Positions 47,332 to 56,134 of a stretch of 64,000 nt of DNA are shown one piece after another. A program made the position numbers and the translations under genes. The notes under the pieces were generated by a model. That model saw only the letters and a program-made list of their open reading frames with translations. It was not told where the DNA came from and did not search any database. Each line of letters begins with the position of its first letter. Positions within the stretch are counted from its first letter, which is position 1. The stretch comes from Pseudomonadota bacterium (GTDB lineage: Bacteria > Pseudomonadota > Gammaproteobacteria > Burkholderiales > Burkholderiaceae_E), in assembly GCA_023388075.1 (NCBI GenBank), contig JAEWGX010000024.1:1-64000 (forward strand). The letters run 5' to 3'.

Positions 47332-49257
47332 GTGAGCGCGCCGCGCACACTGCCGAGCGCGGCGTTGGCCTGCGCCGTGGTCGTCGCGGCGATGATGCTG
47401 GCGTCGGGCTGCGCATCGATCCGGCCGGAGCCGATCGGCCAGGAGGCCGTGGCCGAGCGGGTCCGCTCCGACCGGGAACGCATGTACGTCGACCAGGAGC
47501 CGGTGCGCGCGCCGCTCACGCTGGAGGAGGCGGCCGCCCGGGCGATCAAGTACAACCTCGACTACCGGCTGCAGATGATGGAGACGGCCCTGCAGCACGG
47601 GGTGCTGGACGTTGCCCGCTTCGACCTCCTGCCGCAGCTCACCGCGAGCGCCGGCTACGTCACCCGGGATCGCGACCTCTACTCCCAGTACCAGCAGCGC
47701 GGTACCGAGTACGACCCCAATCTGCCCTACAGCCGCTCGGTCGAGCGCGAGCGCTGGATCGCCGGCGCCGAGTTCTCGTGGAATCTCCTCGACTTCGGCG
47801 TTTCCTACTATCGCGCACGCGCGCAGGCCGACCAGGTGCTGATCGCCGAGGAACGAAAGCGCAAGGTCGTGCAGAACGTGATGCGCGACGTGCGCGACGC
47901 CTACTGGCGAGCGCTCGGGGCGCAGCGCCTGTCCGGGCGGATCGACGAGCTGCTCGGGCGCAGCGAGACCGCGCTCGCTCGCGCCCGCGAGATCGAGAGG
48001 CAGGGCCTGCAACCGGTTCCACAGGCGCTCGCCTATCAGCGCAGCCTGCTCGACACGATCACGCTGCTGCAGACGCGGCGCCAGGACCTGGAGCTTGCCC
48101 GCGCCGAGCTCGCCGCCCTGATGAATCTGCCGCCCGGCACGGCGTTCTCGCTGTCGGACCTCTACGAGGCGGAGCTGCCGCCGCCGCCCGCCGGCATCGC
48201 GGAGCTCGAGGACGTGGCGCTCTCCAACCGGCCGGAGCTGCGCGAGGAAGACTACCGCAAGCGTGTGTCGGCGAGCGAGATCCGGCGCGCGCTCGCGACC
48301 ACGCTGCCCTCGCTGTCACTCAACCTCGGCGCCAACTACGATTCGAACAAGTTCCTGCTGGACAATGCCTGGGTGGAAAGCGGCGTGCGGGTCTCGCTCA
48401 ACCTGTTCCGCCTGGCGGCGGTACCGGCGATCCGCCGCCAGGGCGAGCTGCAGGAGGCGGTCGACGATACCCGCAGGATGGCGCAGGCGATGGCGATCCT
48501 CACCCAGGTCCGCGTGGCGGCGTTGCGCTACGGCCTCGCGCGCGCGGAGTACGACACCTACGCCCAGAGCGCCGGCGTCGACGACCGCCTGGTCGGCTAC
48601 GCCCGCGCTTCGGCCAGCTCGCAGGTGGAATCGGAGCTCGAGCTGATCCGCAGCGAGGCGCGCGCGGTCCTCTCCGAGTACCAGCGCCACATCGCCTACT
48701 CCAACGCGCAGGCGGCCTGGGGGCGGCTGTACAACTCGCTCGGCCTGGACGTCGAGGCGAAGGACAGCTCGGTGCCGGTGCGCACGCTCGCGGTGCAATT
48801 GCGCCACTCGCTGCTGCGCTGGGAGGCGCGCACCTTCAGCACGGTGCCGATCGGCAGCATCCAGTCGCTGCCCATCGCGCTCGCCGTGGTCGGCGCCGAG
48901 GACGAGGAGGAGCGCGCGGCGATTGCCGGCGTCTTCACGCGCGCGCTGCAGCGGCGCGAGATGCGCGTGCTCGGTCCCGGCGAAGCGGCGGCCAGCGACG
49001 GCGACGCCTGGCGGCTCGACGTACGGCGCGAGGACGCGCTCCGGGGCGAGTCGACACGGGAGTCGACCTGGACGATCGAGCTGAGCCGTCCCAACGGCTC
49101 GCGCGTCGGCCAGACGCGCTACAGCAACGTCGTGCCGCGGGCCGCCTCGGCCGAATCGCGGCGCGCGCTGACGGAGGCGGCCGCGAGCATCAACGCGGAC
49201 GTGGTTGGCGAATGGCTGGAGTCGGAGCGGGAACGATCGCTCGCGCTGCGGCGATGA
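47332..49257 (+). CDS. TolC-like outer-membrane lipoprotein with C-terminal extension
   Basis: About 641 residues from the GTG at 47332. It has a signal peptide with lipobox ASGC (Cys near residue 26). The TolC fold follows: LTLEEAAARAIKYNLDYRLQ, FDLLPQLTASAGY, two long coiled-coil halves, the second starting NRPELREEDYRKRVSASEIRRALATTLPSLSLN. It should form the outer-membrane channel of the export envelope. After the fold come about 160 extra residues (LDVEAKDSSVPV onward) absent from ordinary TolC. Upstream ATGs (47143, 47110) would put 60-75 residues before the signal peptide and are less likely. It ends in an ATGA overlap with the next gene. Confidence 0.8.
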   Translation: MSAPRTLPSAALACAVVVAAMMLASGCASIRPEPIGQEAVAERVRSDRERMYVDQEPVRAPLTLEEAAARAIKYNLDYRLQMMETALQHGVLDVARFDLLPQLTASAGYVTRDRDLYSQYQQRGTEYDPNLPYSRSVERERWIAGAEFSWNLLDFGVSYYRARAQADQVLIAEERKRKVVQNVMRDVRDAYWRALGAQRLSGRIDELLGRSETALARAREIERQGLQPVPQALAYQRSLLDTITLLQTRRQDLELARAELAALMNLPPGTAFSLSDLYEAELPPPPAGIAELEDVALSNRPELREEDYRKRVSASEIRRALATTLPSLSLNLGANYDSNKFLLDNAWVESGVRVSLNLFRLAAVPAIRRQGELQEAVDDTRRMAQAMAILTQVRVAALRYGLARAEYDTYAQSAGVDDRLVGYARASASSQVESELELIRSEARAVLSEYQRHIAYSNAQAAWGRLYNSLGLDVEAKDSSVPVRTLAVQLRHSLLRWEARTFSTVPIGSIQSLPIALAVVGAEDEEERAAIAGVFTRALQRREMRVLGPGEAAASDGDAWRLDVRREDALRGESTRESTWTIELSRPNGSRVGQTRYSNVVPRAASAESRRALTEAAASINADVVGEWLESERERSLALRR

Positions 49258-50054
49258 GGGCGGGGCGCATCGCCTGGCAACCCGACGGGATCCGGGAGCC
49301 GGGCGGGAGGAGCGGCGGGGCTCGGGTTCCGGTCGCGCTGCTTGCTGCCGCCCTGCTGGCCGCCTGGCCGGTGGTCGTGCTCGGTGACGAGCCCGGACCG
49401 CGGGCGCTGCTGGTAGCCGCCCGGGAGACGACGCTGGTCGCGCAGATGGTCGGGGTGGTGCGCACGCTTGGCGGCGAGCTCGGCGGCGCATTCCGCCAGG
49501 GCGCGGTGCTGGTGCGCTTCGACTGCGCCGAGCAGCGCGCCCGGCTCGGCATCGCCAAGGCGGAGCTGGTGTCCGCCGAGGAGCAGCATGCCGCCAAGAA
49601 GCGTTTGCAGGGCCTGAGCGCCGCGGGGGAGGTCGAGGTGTCGCTCGCGGCCGCCGCGGTGGCGCGGGCGCGGGCTCAGATCGATCTCGGCAACGCGCAG
49701 GTCGCCCAGTGCACGGTCGTGGCCCCCTTCGACGGACGCATCTCGCGGTTGCACGTGCGCGAGTTCCAGGGCGTGAGCATCGGCGAACCGCTGCTCGACA
49801 TCGTCTCGAGCGGACCGCTGCGGGTTCGGCTCAACGCGCCGTCGCACTGGCTCGGCTGGCTGCGCCGGGGCACCCGCTTCGAGGTGCACATCGACGAGAC
49901 CGGTCGACGCTATCCGGCCACGGTCTCTGCGATCAACGCCCGGGTCGATCCGGCCAGCCAGACGATCGAGCTGGAGGGCCGCATCAGCGAGGACTTTCCC
50001 GGGCTGCTCGCCGGGATGAGCGGCAATGCGTACTTCGTCGCGCCCACCCGTTGA
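49254..50054 (+). CDS. Periplasmic HlyD-type adaptor
   Basis: A 266-residue membrane-fusion protein with an N-terminal signal or anchor (PVALLAAALLAAWPVVVLGDEP), a biotinyl-lipoyl-like half (VVRTLGGELGGAFRQGAVLVRFD), one short coiled-coil hairpin, the second lipoyl half (CTVVAPFDGRISRLHVREFQGVSIGEPLLDIV) and a beta-barrel domain. It is shorter than RND or ABC adaptors. The start ATG overlaps the preceding stop (ATGA). It probably bridges the TolC-like channel and the inner-membrane proteins encoded next. Confidence 0.85.
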   Translation: MRAGRIAWQPDGIREPGGRSGGARVPVALLAAALLAAWPVVVLGDEPGPRALLVAARETTLVAQMVGVVRTLGGELGGAFRQGAVLVRFDCAEQRARLGIAKAELVSAEEQHAAKKRLQGLSAAGEVEVSLAAAAVARARAQIDLGNAQVAQCTVVAPFDGRISRLHVREFQGVSIGEPLLDIVSSGPLRVRLNAPSHWLGWLRRGTRFEVHIDETGRRYPATVSAINARVDPASQTIELEGRISEDFPGLLAGMSGNAYFVAPTR

Positions 50055-51474
50055 GCGCGCGGTGCCGCCGGCCCGCGCCAGCGCCCGGCCCGCCGTCACG
50101 AGCGCGCAGGACCGGACACTGCCCGGGGCGGCGGACGCGGCGCCGGCGATCGCCCCATGGCGTGCGCTCGCGCATCTCACCGAGCGGCTCCTCACGGCGG
50201 GCTCCCGTTCGGAGATCTGCTTCATCCTCGCCAACGAGACCTGGCATCTCATGCCGTTTCGGCAGGCGGTGCTGTGGCGCATCGATTCGCGCGACCGGCC
50301 GCGCCTGCACACGGTCTCCGGCCTGCCGCGCCTTGCTGAAGACTCGCCCAACACGGTGTTCCTGAAGCGGCTCGGACGGTACCTGCACCGGCGCAACCCG
50401 CGCCTCGTGACCGCCGCGGACCTGCCTCGCGAGCTCGCCGCCGAGTGGCGGGACTTCATGCCGCAGTGCGCCTACGTGCTGCCGGTGACGGCCGGCGACG
50501 ACCGCCGCAAGCTCGCGATCCTCGCGTTCGCGCTGGAGGCGCCGCCGGACGCGACCGCCCAGGAGCTGGCGCAACGCGCGGTCGCCGTGGGCGGGCGGGC
50601 CTGGAGCCGGATCGGTGGCGGGGTGGCGACCGGTCGCGCCAGCGCGCGCGGCTGGCGAATCGCGGGATGGCTCGCGGTGGCGGCGGCAGTGCTGGCGCTC
50701 CTCGTTCCGGTGCGTCTCTCCGTGCTGGCGCCGGCGGAAGTGATCGCGCTCGACGCGATGGCGGTGAGCGTGCCGATCGACGGCGTCGTGGCCTCGTTCG
50801 CGGTCGCGCCGAACCAGGTGGTGGCCCGCGGAGACCTGCTGTTCACGCTCGACGACACCACGTTGCGCAACCGGCGCATCGTCGCGCAGCGGCAGTTGCA
50901 GGTGGCCCGGGCCGACGCGCTCGCCGCCGCGCAGAAGGCCTTCGCCAGCGAAGCGAGCAGGGCGGAGCTTGCCGGGCTCGAGGGACGGGTCGCGGAGCGT
51001 CGCGCCGAGCTCGATTGGATCGAGGAGCAGCTCGCGCGGGTCGAGGTGCGCGCGCCGGCGGACGGCATCGTCGTCTTCGGCGACGTCAACGACTGGATCG
51101 GCAAGCCCCTCGTCACGGGCGAGCGCGTCGCGCTGCTGGCCGACCCGGCCGACGCGGGGCTGCTGATCTGGTTGCCGGTGGCGGACGCGCTGGAGATCGA
51201 GGCGGGCGCGCCGGTGCGGCTCTTCCTGCACGTGGCACCCCTCGAGCCGCTCGCGGCGACGCTGTCCCAGACCAGCTACCAGTCGGTGCTCTCGCCCGAC
51301 GGAGTGTCGTCGTACCGGCTGCGCGCCCGCTTCGATCCGCTCGACGACGCCGGGCGGCGCCTGGCGCGCATCGGCCTGCGCGGCACCGCCCGGATCCAGG
51401 CGGGCGAGGCCCCGCTCGGCTACTACCTGCTGCGTCGCCCGATCGCGGCGGTGCGCGAATGGACCGGCTGGTGA
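50026..51474 (+). CDS. GAF-domain protein with transmembrane helix and HlyD adaptor
   Basis: Up to 482 residues. The first about 190 form a GAF-like sensor domain (PWRALAHLTERLLTAGSRSEICFILANETWHLMPF, then YVLPVTAGDDRRKLAILAF). One transmembrane helix follows (GWLAVAAAVLALLVPV), then a HlyD adaptor with lipoyl halves (APAEVIALDAMAVSVPIDGVVASF and VRAPADGIVVFGDVNDWIGKPL), a hairpin and a beta-barrel. The domain order implies a cytoplasmic ligand sensor tied directly to a periplasmic export adaptor, which is unusual. The ATG at 50026 overlaps the previous gene by 29 nt; GTG 50062 is an alternative. Confidence 0.82.
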   Translation: MRTSSRPPVERAVPPARASARPAVTSAQDRTLPGAADAAPAIAPWRALAHLTERLLTAGSRSEICFILANETWHLMPFRQAVLWRIDSRDRPRLHTVSGLPRLAEDSPNTVFLKRLGRYLHRRNPRLVTAADLPRELAAEWRDFMPQCAYVLPVTAGDDRRKLAILAFALEAPPDATAQELAQRAVAVGGRAWSRIGGGVATGRASARGWRIAGWLAVAAAVLALLVPVRLSVLAPAEVIALDAMAVSVPIDGVVASFAVAPNQVVARGDLLFTLDDTTLRNRRIVAQRQLQVARADALAAAQKAFASEASRAELAGLEGRVAERRAELDWIEEQLARVEVRAPADGIVVFGDVNDWIGKPLVTGERVALLADPADAGLLIWLPVADALEIEAGAPVRLFLHVAPLEPLAATLSQTSYQSVLSPDGVSSYRLRARFDPLDDAGRRLARIGLRGTARIQAGEAPLGYYLLRRPIAAVREWTGW

Positions 51475-53669
51475 GCGCCGTGCCGGGCACGATCGCGGCA
51501 CCCCTCCCGGCGCCGTCGGCACCGGCCAGGCTGCCGGCACTGCTGCCGCCGCTGCGCGAGGACCTGTGCCTGCATCCGGCCGCGCCGGATCGCGACGGCT
51601 CGCCGGCCTGGACCGTCCAGGATCCGGTGAGCAACCGGTTCTATCGCATCGGCTGGGCGGAGTTCGAGATGCTGGCGCACTGGCAGCTGCGTGACCCCGC
51701 GCTGGTACTGCGCGCGATCCGCGAGGCCGGCCCGCTCGCGCCGGACGCGGCGGCACTCTCGGCGTTCCTCGCGTTCCTGCGCCGGCACCACCTCCTTCGC
51801 GCGAGCACCTCGGGCGACACCCGGGCGCTGGAGCAGGCGCGGGTCGACGCGCGCGGGCGTTGGGCGAGCCGGCTCCTGCACGACTATCTGTTCTTCCGCA
51901 TCCCGCTGGTGCGGCCGCAGCGCTGGCTGCAGTCGATGCTTCCCTGGGTGGCCTTCGCCGGTTCGCGCGGCTTCACGATCGTCACGATCGGCTGCACGAT
52001 CCTCGGCCTGCTGCTCGCGCTGCGCCAGTGGGATGTCTTCCTGCACACCTTCCAGGATCGGCTCGGGCCGGCGGGACTGGCGGGCTTCGCCGTCGCGCTC
52101 GCCCTCGCGAAGTCGCTGCACGAGCTCGCCCATGCCTTCGTCGCGACGCGCCACGGCGTGCGGGTGGCCCACATGGGCGTCGCCTTCCTGGTCATGTGGC
52201 CGATGCTCTATACCGACACGGGCGAATCGTGGAAGCTGGCGGACCGACGCAAGCGCTTCGCGATCGCGGCCGCCGGCATTCGCGCCGAGCTCGCGCTCGC
52301 CGGCTTCGCGACGCTGGCCTGGAGCCTGGTCGCCGACGGGCCGTTGCGCAGCGCGCTGTTCTTCCTCGCGACGACGAGCTGGCTGGTGACGCTGGCCATC
52401 AACGCGAGTCCGTTCATGCGGTTCGACGGCTACTTCCTGCTGTCCGACGCGCTCGACATCCCGAACCTGCATCAGCGCGCCTTCGCGCTGGGTCGCGCGG
52501 CGTTGCGCCGCGGGCTGCTCGGCTGGGACGAGCCCGATCCCGAGCCGTTCCCGCCACGCCTGCGCCGGGGTCTGGTGGTCTTCGCATGGGCTACCTGGAT
52601 CTGGCGGCTGGCGGTGTTCGTCGGGATCGCGCTCGCGGTCTATCACTTCTTCTTCAAGGCGCTCGGCATCGTGCTCCTCGCGGTGGAGCTCGGCTGGTTC
52701 GTCGCCCGGCCGGTGTGGGGGGAGGTGAGGGCCTGGCTCGCCGTCGCGCGGCAACGCCTCACCGACGGGGGGCACCGCGGGATCGTCGCCTCGGGCCTGC
52801 ATCGGCCGTTGCTGCTGCTCGGGGTCGTCGTTGCGCTACTCGCCGTGCCATGGCGGCTGGACATCCGCGCCGAAGGCTGGGCCCATGCCCGGCAGCAGCA
52901 GCTCCTCTATGCCCCGGTGCCCGCGCGCGTGGTCCGCATCGCCCCGCCCGGGCCGGTCGGGCGCGGCGCGGTGCTCGCGCTGCTCGATTCGCCGGACGTG
53001 CGCAGCCGCGCGGCGCAGGCGGAGGTGGTCGCGGACAGGCTCGCGATCGAGCTCGACCGGATCGGCGGCCGGATCGGCGGGCTGGAGCGACGCGCGGTGG
53101 TTGCGCAGCGGCTCGCGCAGGAGCGCGCCGAGCTCCTCGCGCAGCGCGAGGAGCTCGCCCGGCTGGTGCTGGCGGCGCCGTTCGACGGCGTCCTGGCCGA
53201 CGTGGACCCGGAGCTCGCCCCGGGTGTCTGGGTCAATCCGTCCAGCCCCATCGCGGTGCTCTACGACCCGTCGGAGTGGCTGGTGGACGCGCTTGTCGAC
53301 GAGGCTTCGATCGGCCGTTTCGCGATCGGTGCGCCGGCCCGCTTCCACGTGCGTGGCCGGCCGGCGCCGGCGCTCGTGGCCACGGTGGTCGCGATCGACT
53401 CCGCGCGTGCCCAGGTGCTGCCCCATCCGATGCTCGCCGTCCAGCACGGCGGACGGGTGCCTGCGACGCAAGCGCCCGACGGCACGCTGCTGCCCCGCGA
53501 TGCGCTGTACCGGGTGCGCCTGCGGCTGGAGTCGCCGCCGGCGGGCGACGTCGCGACGGGGCATCGCCACCTGCTGGGCAGTGTCGCGATCGAAGGCGAG
53601 GCGCGCGCGCCGCTGGTCGACTGGGCGCGGGCTCTGGCCGCGCTGGTGGTGCGCGAGAGCGGGTTCTGA
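51459..53669 (+). CDS. M50 site-2-type metalloprotease fused to a HlyD adaptor
   Basis: A 736-residue fusion. Residues about 50-115 resemble PqqD (WTVQDPVSNRFYRIGWAEFEML). A multi-helix M50 domain follows with HELAH (221-225) and the second motif NASPFMRFDG (315-324), so zinc ligands His, His and Asp are present. More helices follow, then from about residue 470 a HlyD-like periplasmic arm: half-lipoyl segments (YAPVPARVVRIAPPGPVGRGAVLALLD; LVLAAPFDGVLADVDPELAPGVWVN), coiled coil and barrel. It could cut the LEPR protein at the membrane or open its path. Start: ATG 51459, or GTG 51471, which gives a GTGA overlap. Confidence 0.85.
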   Translation: MDRLVSAVPGTIAAPLPAPSAPARLPALLPPLREDLCLHPAAPDRDGSPAWTVQDPVSNRFYRIGWAEFEMLAHWQLRDPALVLRAIREAGPLAPDAAALSAFLAFLRRHHLLRASTSGDTRALEQARVDARGRWASRLLHDYLFFRIPLVRPQRWLQSMLPWVAFAGSRGFTIVTIGCTILGLLLALRQWDVFLHTFQDRLGPAGLAGFAVALALAKSLHELAHAFVATRHGVRVAHMGVAFLVMWPMLYTDTGESWKLADRRKRFAIAAAGIRAELALAGFATLAWSLVADGPLRSALFFLATTSWLVTLAINASPFMRFDGYFLLSDALDIPNLHQRAFALGRAALRRGLLGWDEPDPEPFPPRLRRGLVVFAWATWIWRLAVFVGIALAVYHFFFKALGIVLLAVELGWFVARPVWGEVRAWLAVARQRLTDGGHRGIVASGLHRPLLLLGVVVALLAVPWRLDIRAEGWAHARQQQLLYAPVPARVVRIAPPGPVGRGAVLALLDSPDVRSRAAQAEVVADRLAIELDRIGGRIGGLERRAVVAQRLAQERAELLAQREELARLVLAAPFDGVLADVDPELAPGVWVNPSSPIAVLYDPSEWLVDALVDEASIGRFAIGAPARFHVRGRPAPALVATVVAIDSARAQVLPHPMLAVQHGGRVPATQAPDGTLLPRDALYRVRLRLESPPAGDVATGHRHLLGSVAIEGEARAPLVDWARALAALVVRESGF

Positions 53670-53733
53670 GCGTCCCCGGGTGCCACGGGCGCGCCGGCGC
53701 AGCGCCGCGCGGCTCAGTCGGGCAGGGCCACCT

Positions 53734-54369
53734 TCACTTGGTGGTGCGCGGTTTCCACCAGTTGGGCTGGACGAAATCGTAGCGACCGCTCGCCTGCAGC
53801 TCGTTGGCGAGATCGAGCGACGCGAGTCCCGTCGGGGCGTCCACCAGCCACATGCGCGCGCTGATCTGCCGGAGCGCCTGCAGCCCGTCGGCCGCGAGCT
53901 GCGCCCGCGCCTCGTCCGCGGGCAGGGCTTCCTTCAGGCCGACGATCACGCCGCCGGGCAGCGCGCGCGGGTGCCCGGCAGCGTCCTCGAAGAGGGGAGA
54001 GACGGCCGGTGCCGCGCCGACGGCCTGGCCGCCCGCCGGCGGGGCGGTCGCGCCCTTGGCGTCGGCCCGCCCTCTGCTTCGCGAGCCATCCAGCTCGCCG
54101 GGTCGCGCCGCGCGGATCGTCGGGCTGCCGCCGTCGCCCGGAAACTCCACGATGCGACGGGAATCGAGCCAGAGCGGACGCGTGCCATCGCCTTCCCTCA
54201 CGGCGTGAGACGGGGCGGTCGTGGCCTTGCCGAGCGGCCACCCCCCCGTCTTCGCGGGAAGGGCGCTCGCATCCTCGGCATGGCCCCGGCCGCGCTCGGC
54301 GGCGCTGGCCGCGGCCGGCACCGCGAGGACGAATGCAAGGAGGACGAGGGCTGGTGCAAGGACGCTCAT
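53734..54369 (-). CDS. Secreted stand-alone subtilase propeptide-like protein
   Basis: A 211-residue protein with a Sec signal peptide (residues 1-23, ending ASA). Residues about 145-207 look like the propeptide (inhibitor I9/fervidolysin type) of subtilisin-like proteases: PGGVIVGLKEALPADEARAQL, then GLQALRQISARMWLVDAPTG and a terminal YDFVQPNWW, equivalent to the V-x-PN end of propeptides. The middle is low complexity. It overlaps the upstream subtilase gene by four bases (ATGA), and that subtilase has no propeptide of its own. I infer it folds or inhibits that protease in trans. Confidence 0.75.
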   Translation of the reverse strand: MSVLAPALVLLAFVLAVPAAASAAERGRGHAEDASALPAKTGGWPLGKATTAPSHAVREGDGTRPLWLDSRRIVEFPGDGGSPTIRAARPGELDGSRSRGRADAKGATAPPAGGQAVGAAPAVSPLFEDAAGHPRALPGGVIVGLKEALPADEARAQLAADGLQALRQISARMWLVDAPTGLASLDLANELQASGRYDFVQPNWWKPRTTK

Positions 54370-56087
54370 GGTCTGCCGTGAAACGTGATGGCCCAGGAGG
54401 CGAACCGACCCGTGTCGCCCATGAGCATGTCGGTGACCTCGAGCGTCCAGTTGCCGTTGCCGGCATGGATCACCGGCTCCTCGAGGTGCCGCACCGAGCC
54501 GAACGGATAGTCATTGTAGTCGCCGCAGTTCACCGTATCCTCGGCGGCGGTGTAGCAGACGTGGGCGTCCGACAGCTCGCTCACCAGGTTCTGCGGACTC
54601 TGCAGACGGATGCGCAGGTCGCCGGTGCTCGGGTGGCTTCCCGTCTGGGCATCGTTCCTGGCCGTGAAGCGCACCTCGACGAACTCGATCTTGCCGATCG
54701 CGCAGTCGGCCACCGTGATGGTGCTGGTCACCGGCTGCGGCGTCGAACCGGCGCCGCTCGCCACCGGGTCGGGCAGCGGCAGTCCCACCGCCTGCGCATA
54801 CGGGCCGCACCGGAGCAACGATTCGCTGCCGCCGACGCTGGACCAGGTGCGCGCCGCCTGCACCGCGGCCTCCGCGTCGACCACGCCGAAGCCGTACTTG
54901 TGGCTGAAGTGCAGGCCGAAGGCGCTTTGCCATTCCGGATCGGGGATCGGTGCAGGGGACGGCGGGAAATCGTTCTGGCGTGCGGTGGTGGCCATGATGA
55001 GGCGAACGTCCCGCCAGGTGAGCTCGGGGTTCGCCGCGAGCATGAGCGCGGCCACCCCGGCGACCATCGGGGTGCTCGCCGAGGTGCCGGTGAAGTCATC
55101 GCGATACTGGTTGCGGATCGCGGTGGTGCGGATGTCGGCGTTGGTGAATCCGTTGCTGCTGTCCGGTGGCAGGTTGGACGAGGGCGCGCAGACCAGGAGG
55201 TTCGCGCCGCGCTCGCCATAGAACGGCTGTCGGCCGTTGCTGTCCACGGCGCAGGCCGCGATGATGCCGAGCTTGTTGACGTAGCCGTCATAGTTGGAGT
55301 TCTCCCGCACGCAGGGCTCGACCTCCGGCGTGGACAGCAGGTCCGGGTTGTAGCAGCCGCCGTTGCCGCTCGGGAAGACGTAGATCGCACCCTTGCCGCC
55401 GCGCCCGTGCGTGATGCCGTGCTGGATCGCGGCGACGAAGCTGGGTTCGGCCGGGTGCAGGAAGCCGTCGTCCGGCGAGCCCCAGCTGTTGTTGTAGACC
55501 GAGTTGAGGCCGAGGTCGCGATTCAGCGCCTCGGAAACGTCGGTGTCCAGCGCCGTGGCGAGCGCGTTGTAGCCGACGAGGCTCGCCCGTGGGGCGACTC
55601 CCGCCATGCCGAGCGCATTGCCGTCGCGCGCGACGATCAGGCCCGCCACCGAGGTGCCGTGGCCGTCGTCGCTGTTGCAGGGCAGGGGCCAGCTGTTGCC
55701 GCGCCGCGCCTGGCGGTAGTTGAAGCTGCCGTCGGCCACGACGTTGGGGGCCAGGTCCTCGTGGGTCACCTCGATCGCGTCGTCGATCACCGCGACCCGC
55801 ACGCCCTCGCCCTTGGTGATGGTCCAGGCACCGAAGGCGCGCAGGTCCTCGCCGCGGCGCCCGGTGACCGTGCCGTCGTTGTCGAGATGCCATTGCTGCC
55901 CGAGTTGCGGGTCCGGCCCGGCCAGCGCCGGCGCGTCCGTCAGCGTGTACTGGAACGGGCAGCCCGGGTCGTTGATGTTCCCGCCAGGCGGGGGCAAGGG
56001 AGGATTGGAGCCGCCGCCGCAGGAGACCAGCAGGCTCAGGACAATGCCTGCCAGGCAGCAGGTGGATCGGTTCTTGGAGATTCGCAT
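54366..56087 (-). CDS. Kexin-like subtilase (S8) lipoprotein with P domain
   Basis: A 573-residue protein. A lipobox LVSC (Cys near 23) anchors it, and a Gly/Pro linker leads straight into the S8 domain with the Asp motif AVIDDAIEVTHEDL, the His motif DDGHGTSVAGL and the Ser motif FTGTSASTPMVAG. The C-terminal about 120 residues are a P/homoB domain (EVRFTARNDAQTGSHPSTGDLRIRLQSP, GNWTLEVTD), as in proprotein convertases. No propeptide lies between the lipobox and the catalytic domain; the gene immediately downstream supplies one. It should act at the cell surface or in the periplasm, next to the export operon. Confidence 0.9.
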   Translation of the reverse strand: MRISKNRSTCCLAGIVLSLLVSCGGGSNPPLPPPGGNINDPGCPFQYTLTDAPALAGPDPQLGQQWHLDNDGTVTGRRGEDLRAFGAWTITKGEGVRVAVIDDAIEVTHEDLAPNVVADGSFNYRQARRGNSWPLPCNSDDGHGTSVAGLIVARDGNALGMAGVAPRASLVGYNALATALDTDVSEALNRDLGLNSVYNNSWGSPDDGFLHPAEPSFVAAIQHGITHGRGGKGAIYVFPSGNGGCYNPDLLSTPEVEPCVRENSNYDGYVNKLGIIAACAVDSNGRQPFYGERGANLLVCAPSSNLPPDSSNGFTNADIRTTAIRNQYRDDFTGTSASTPMVAGVAALMLAANPELTWRDVRLIMATTARQNDFPPSPAPIPDPEWQSAFGLHFSHKYGFGVVDAEAAVQAARTWSSVGGSESLLRCGPYAQAVGLPLPDPVASGAGSTPQPVTSTITVADCAIGKIEFVEVRFTARNDAQTGSHPSTGDLRIRLQSPQNLVSELSDAHVCYTAAEDTVNCGDYNDYPFGSVRHLEEPVIHAGNGNWTLEVTDMLMGDTGRFASWAITFHGRP

Positions 56088-56134
56088 CGTGTCATGTCGC
56101 CGGGGCGGCAGGGGTGCCGCCTTGCGGGCCAGCC

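Noticed and set aside
53670..53733. Intrinsic terminator between the convergent M50-HlyD and propeptide genes
   Set aside because: GC-rich inverted sequence is present but there is no T-run on either strand and the stem is irregular.
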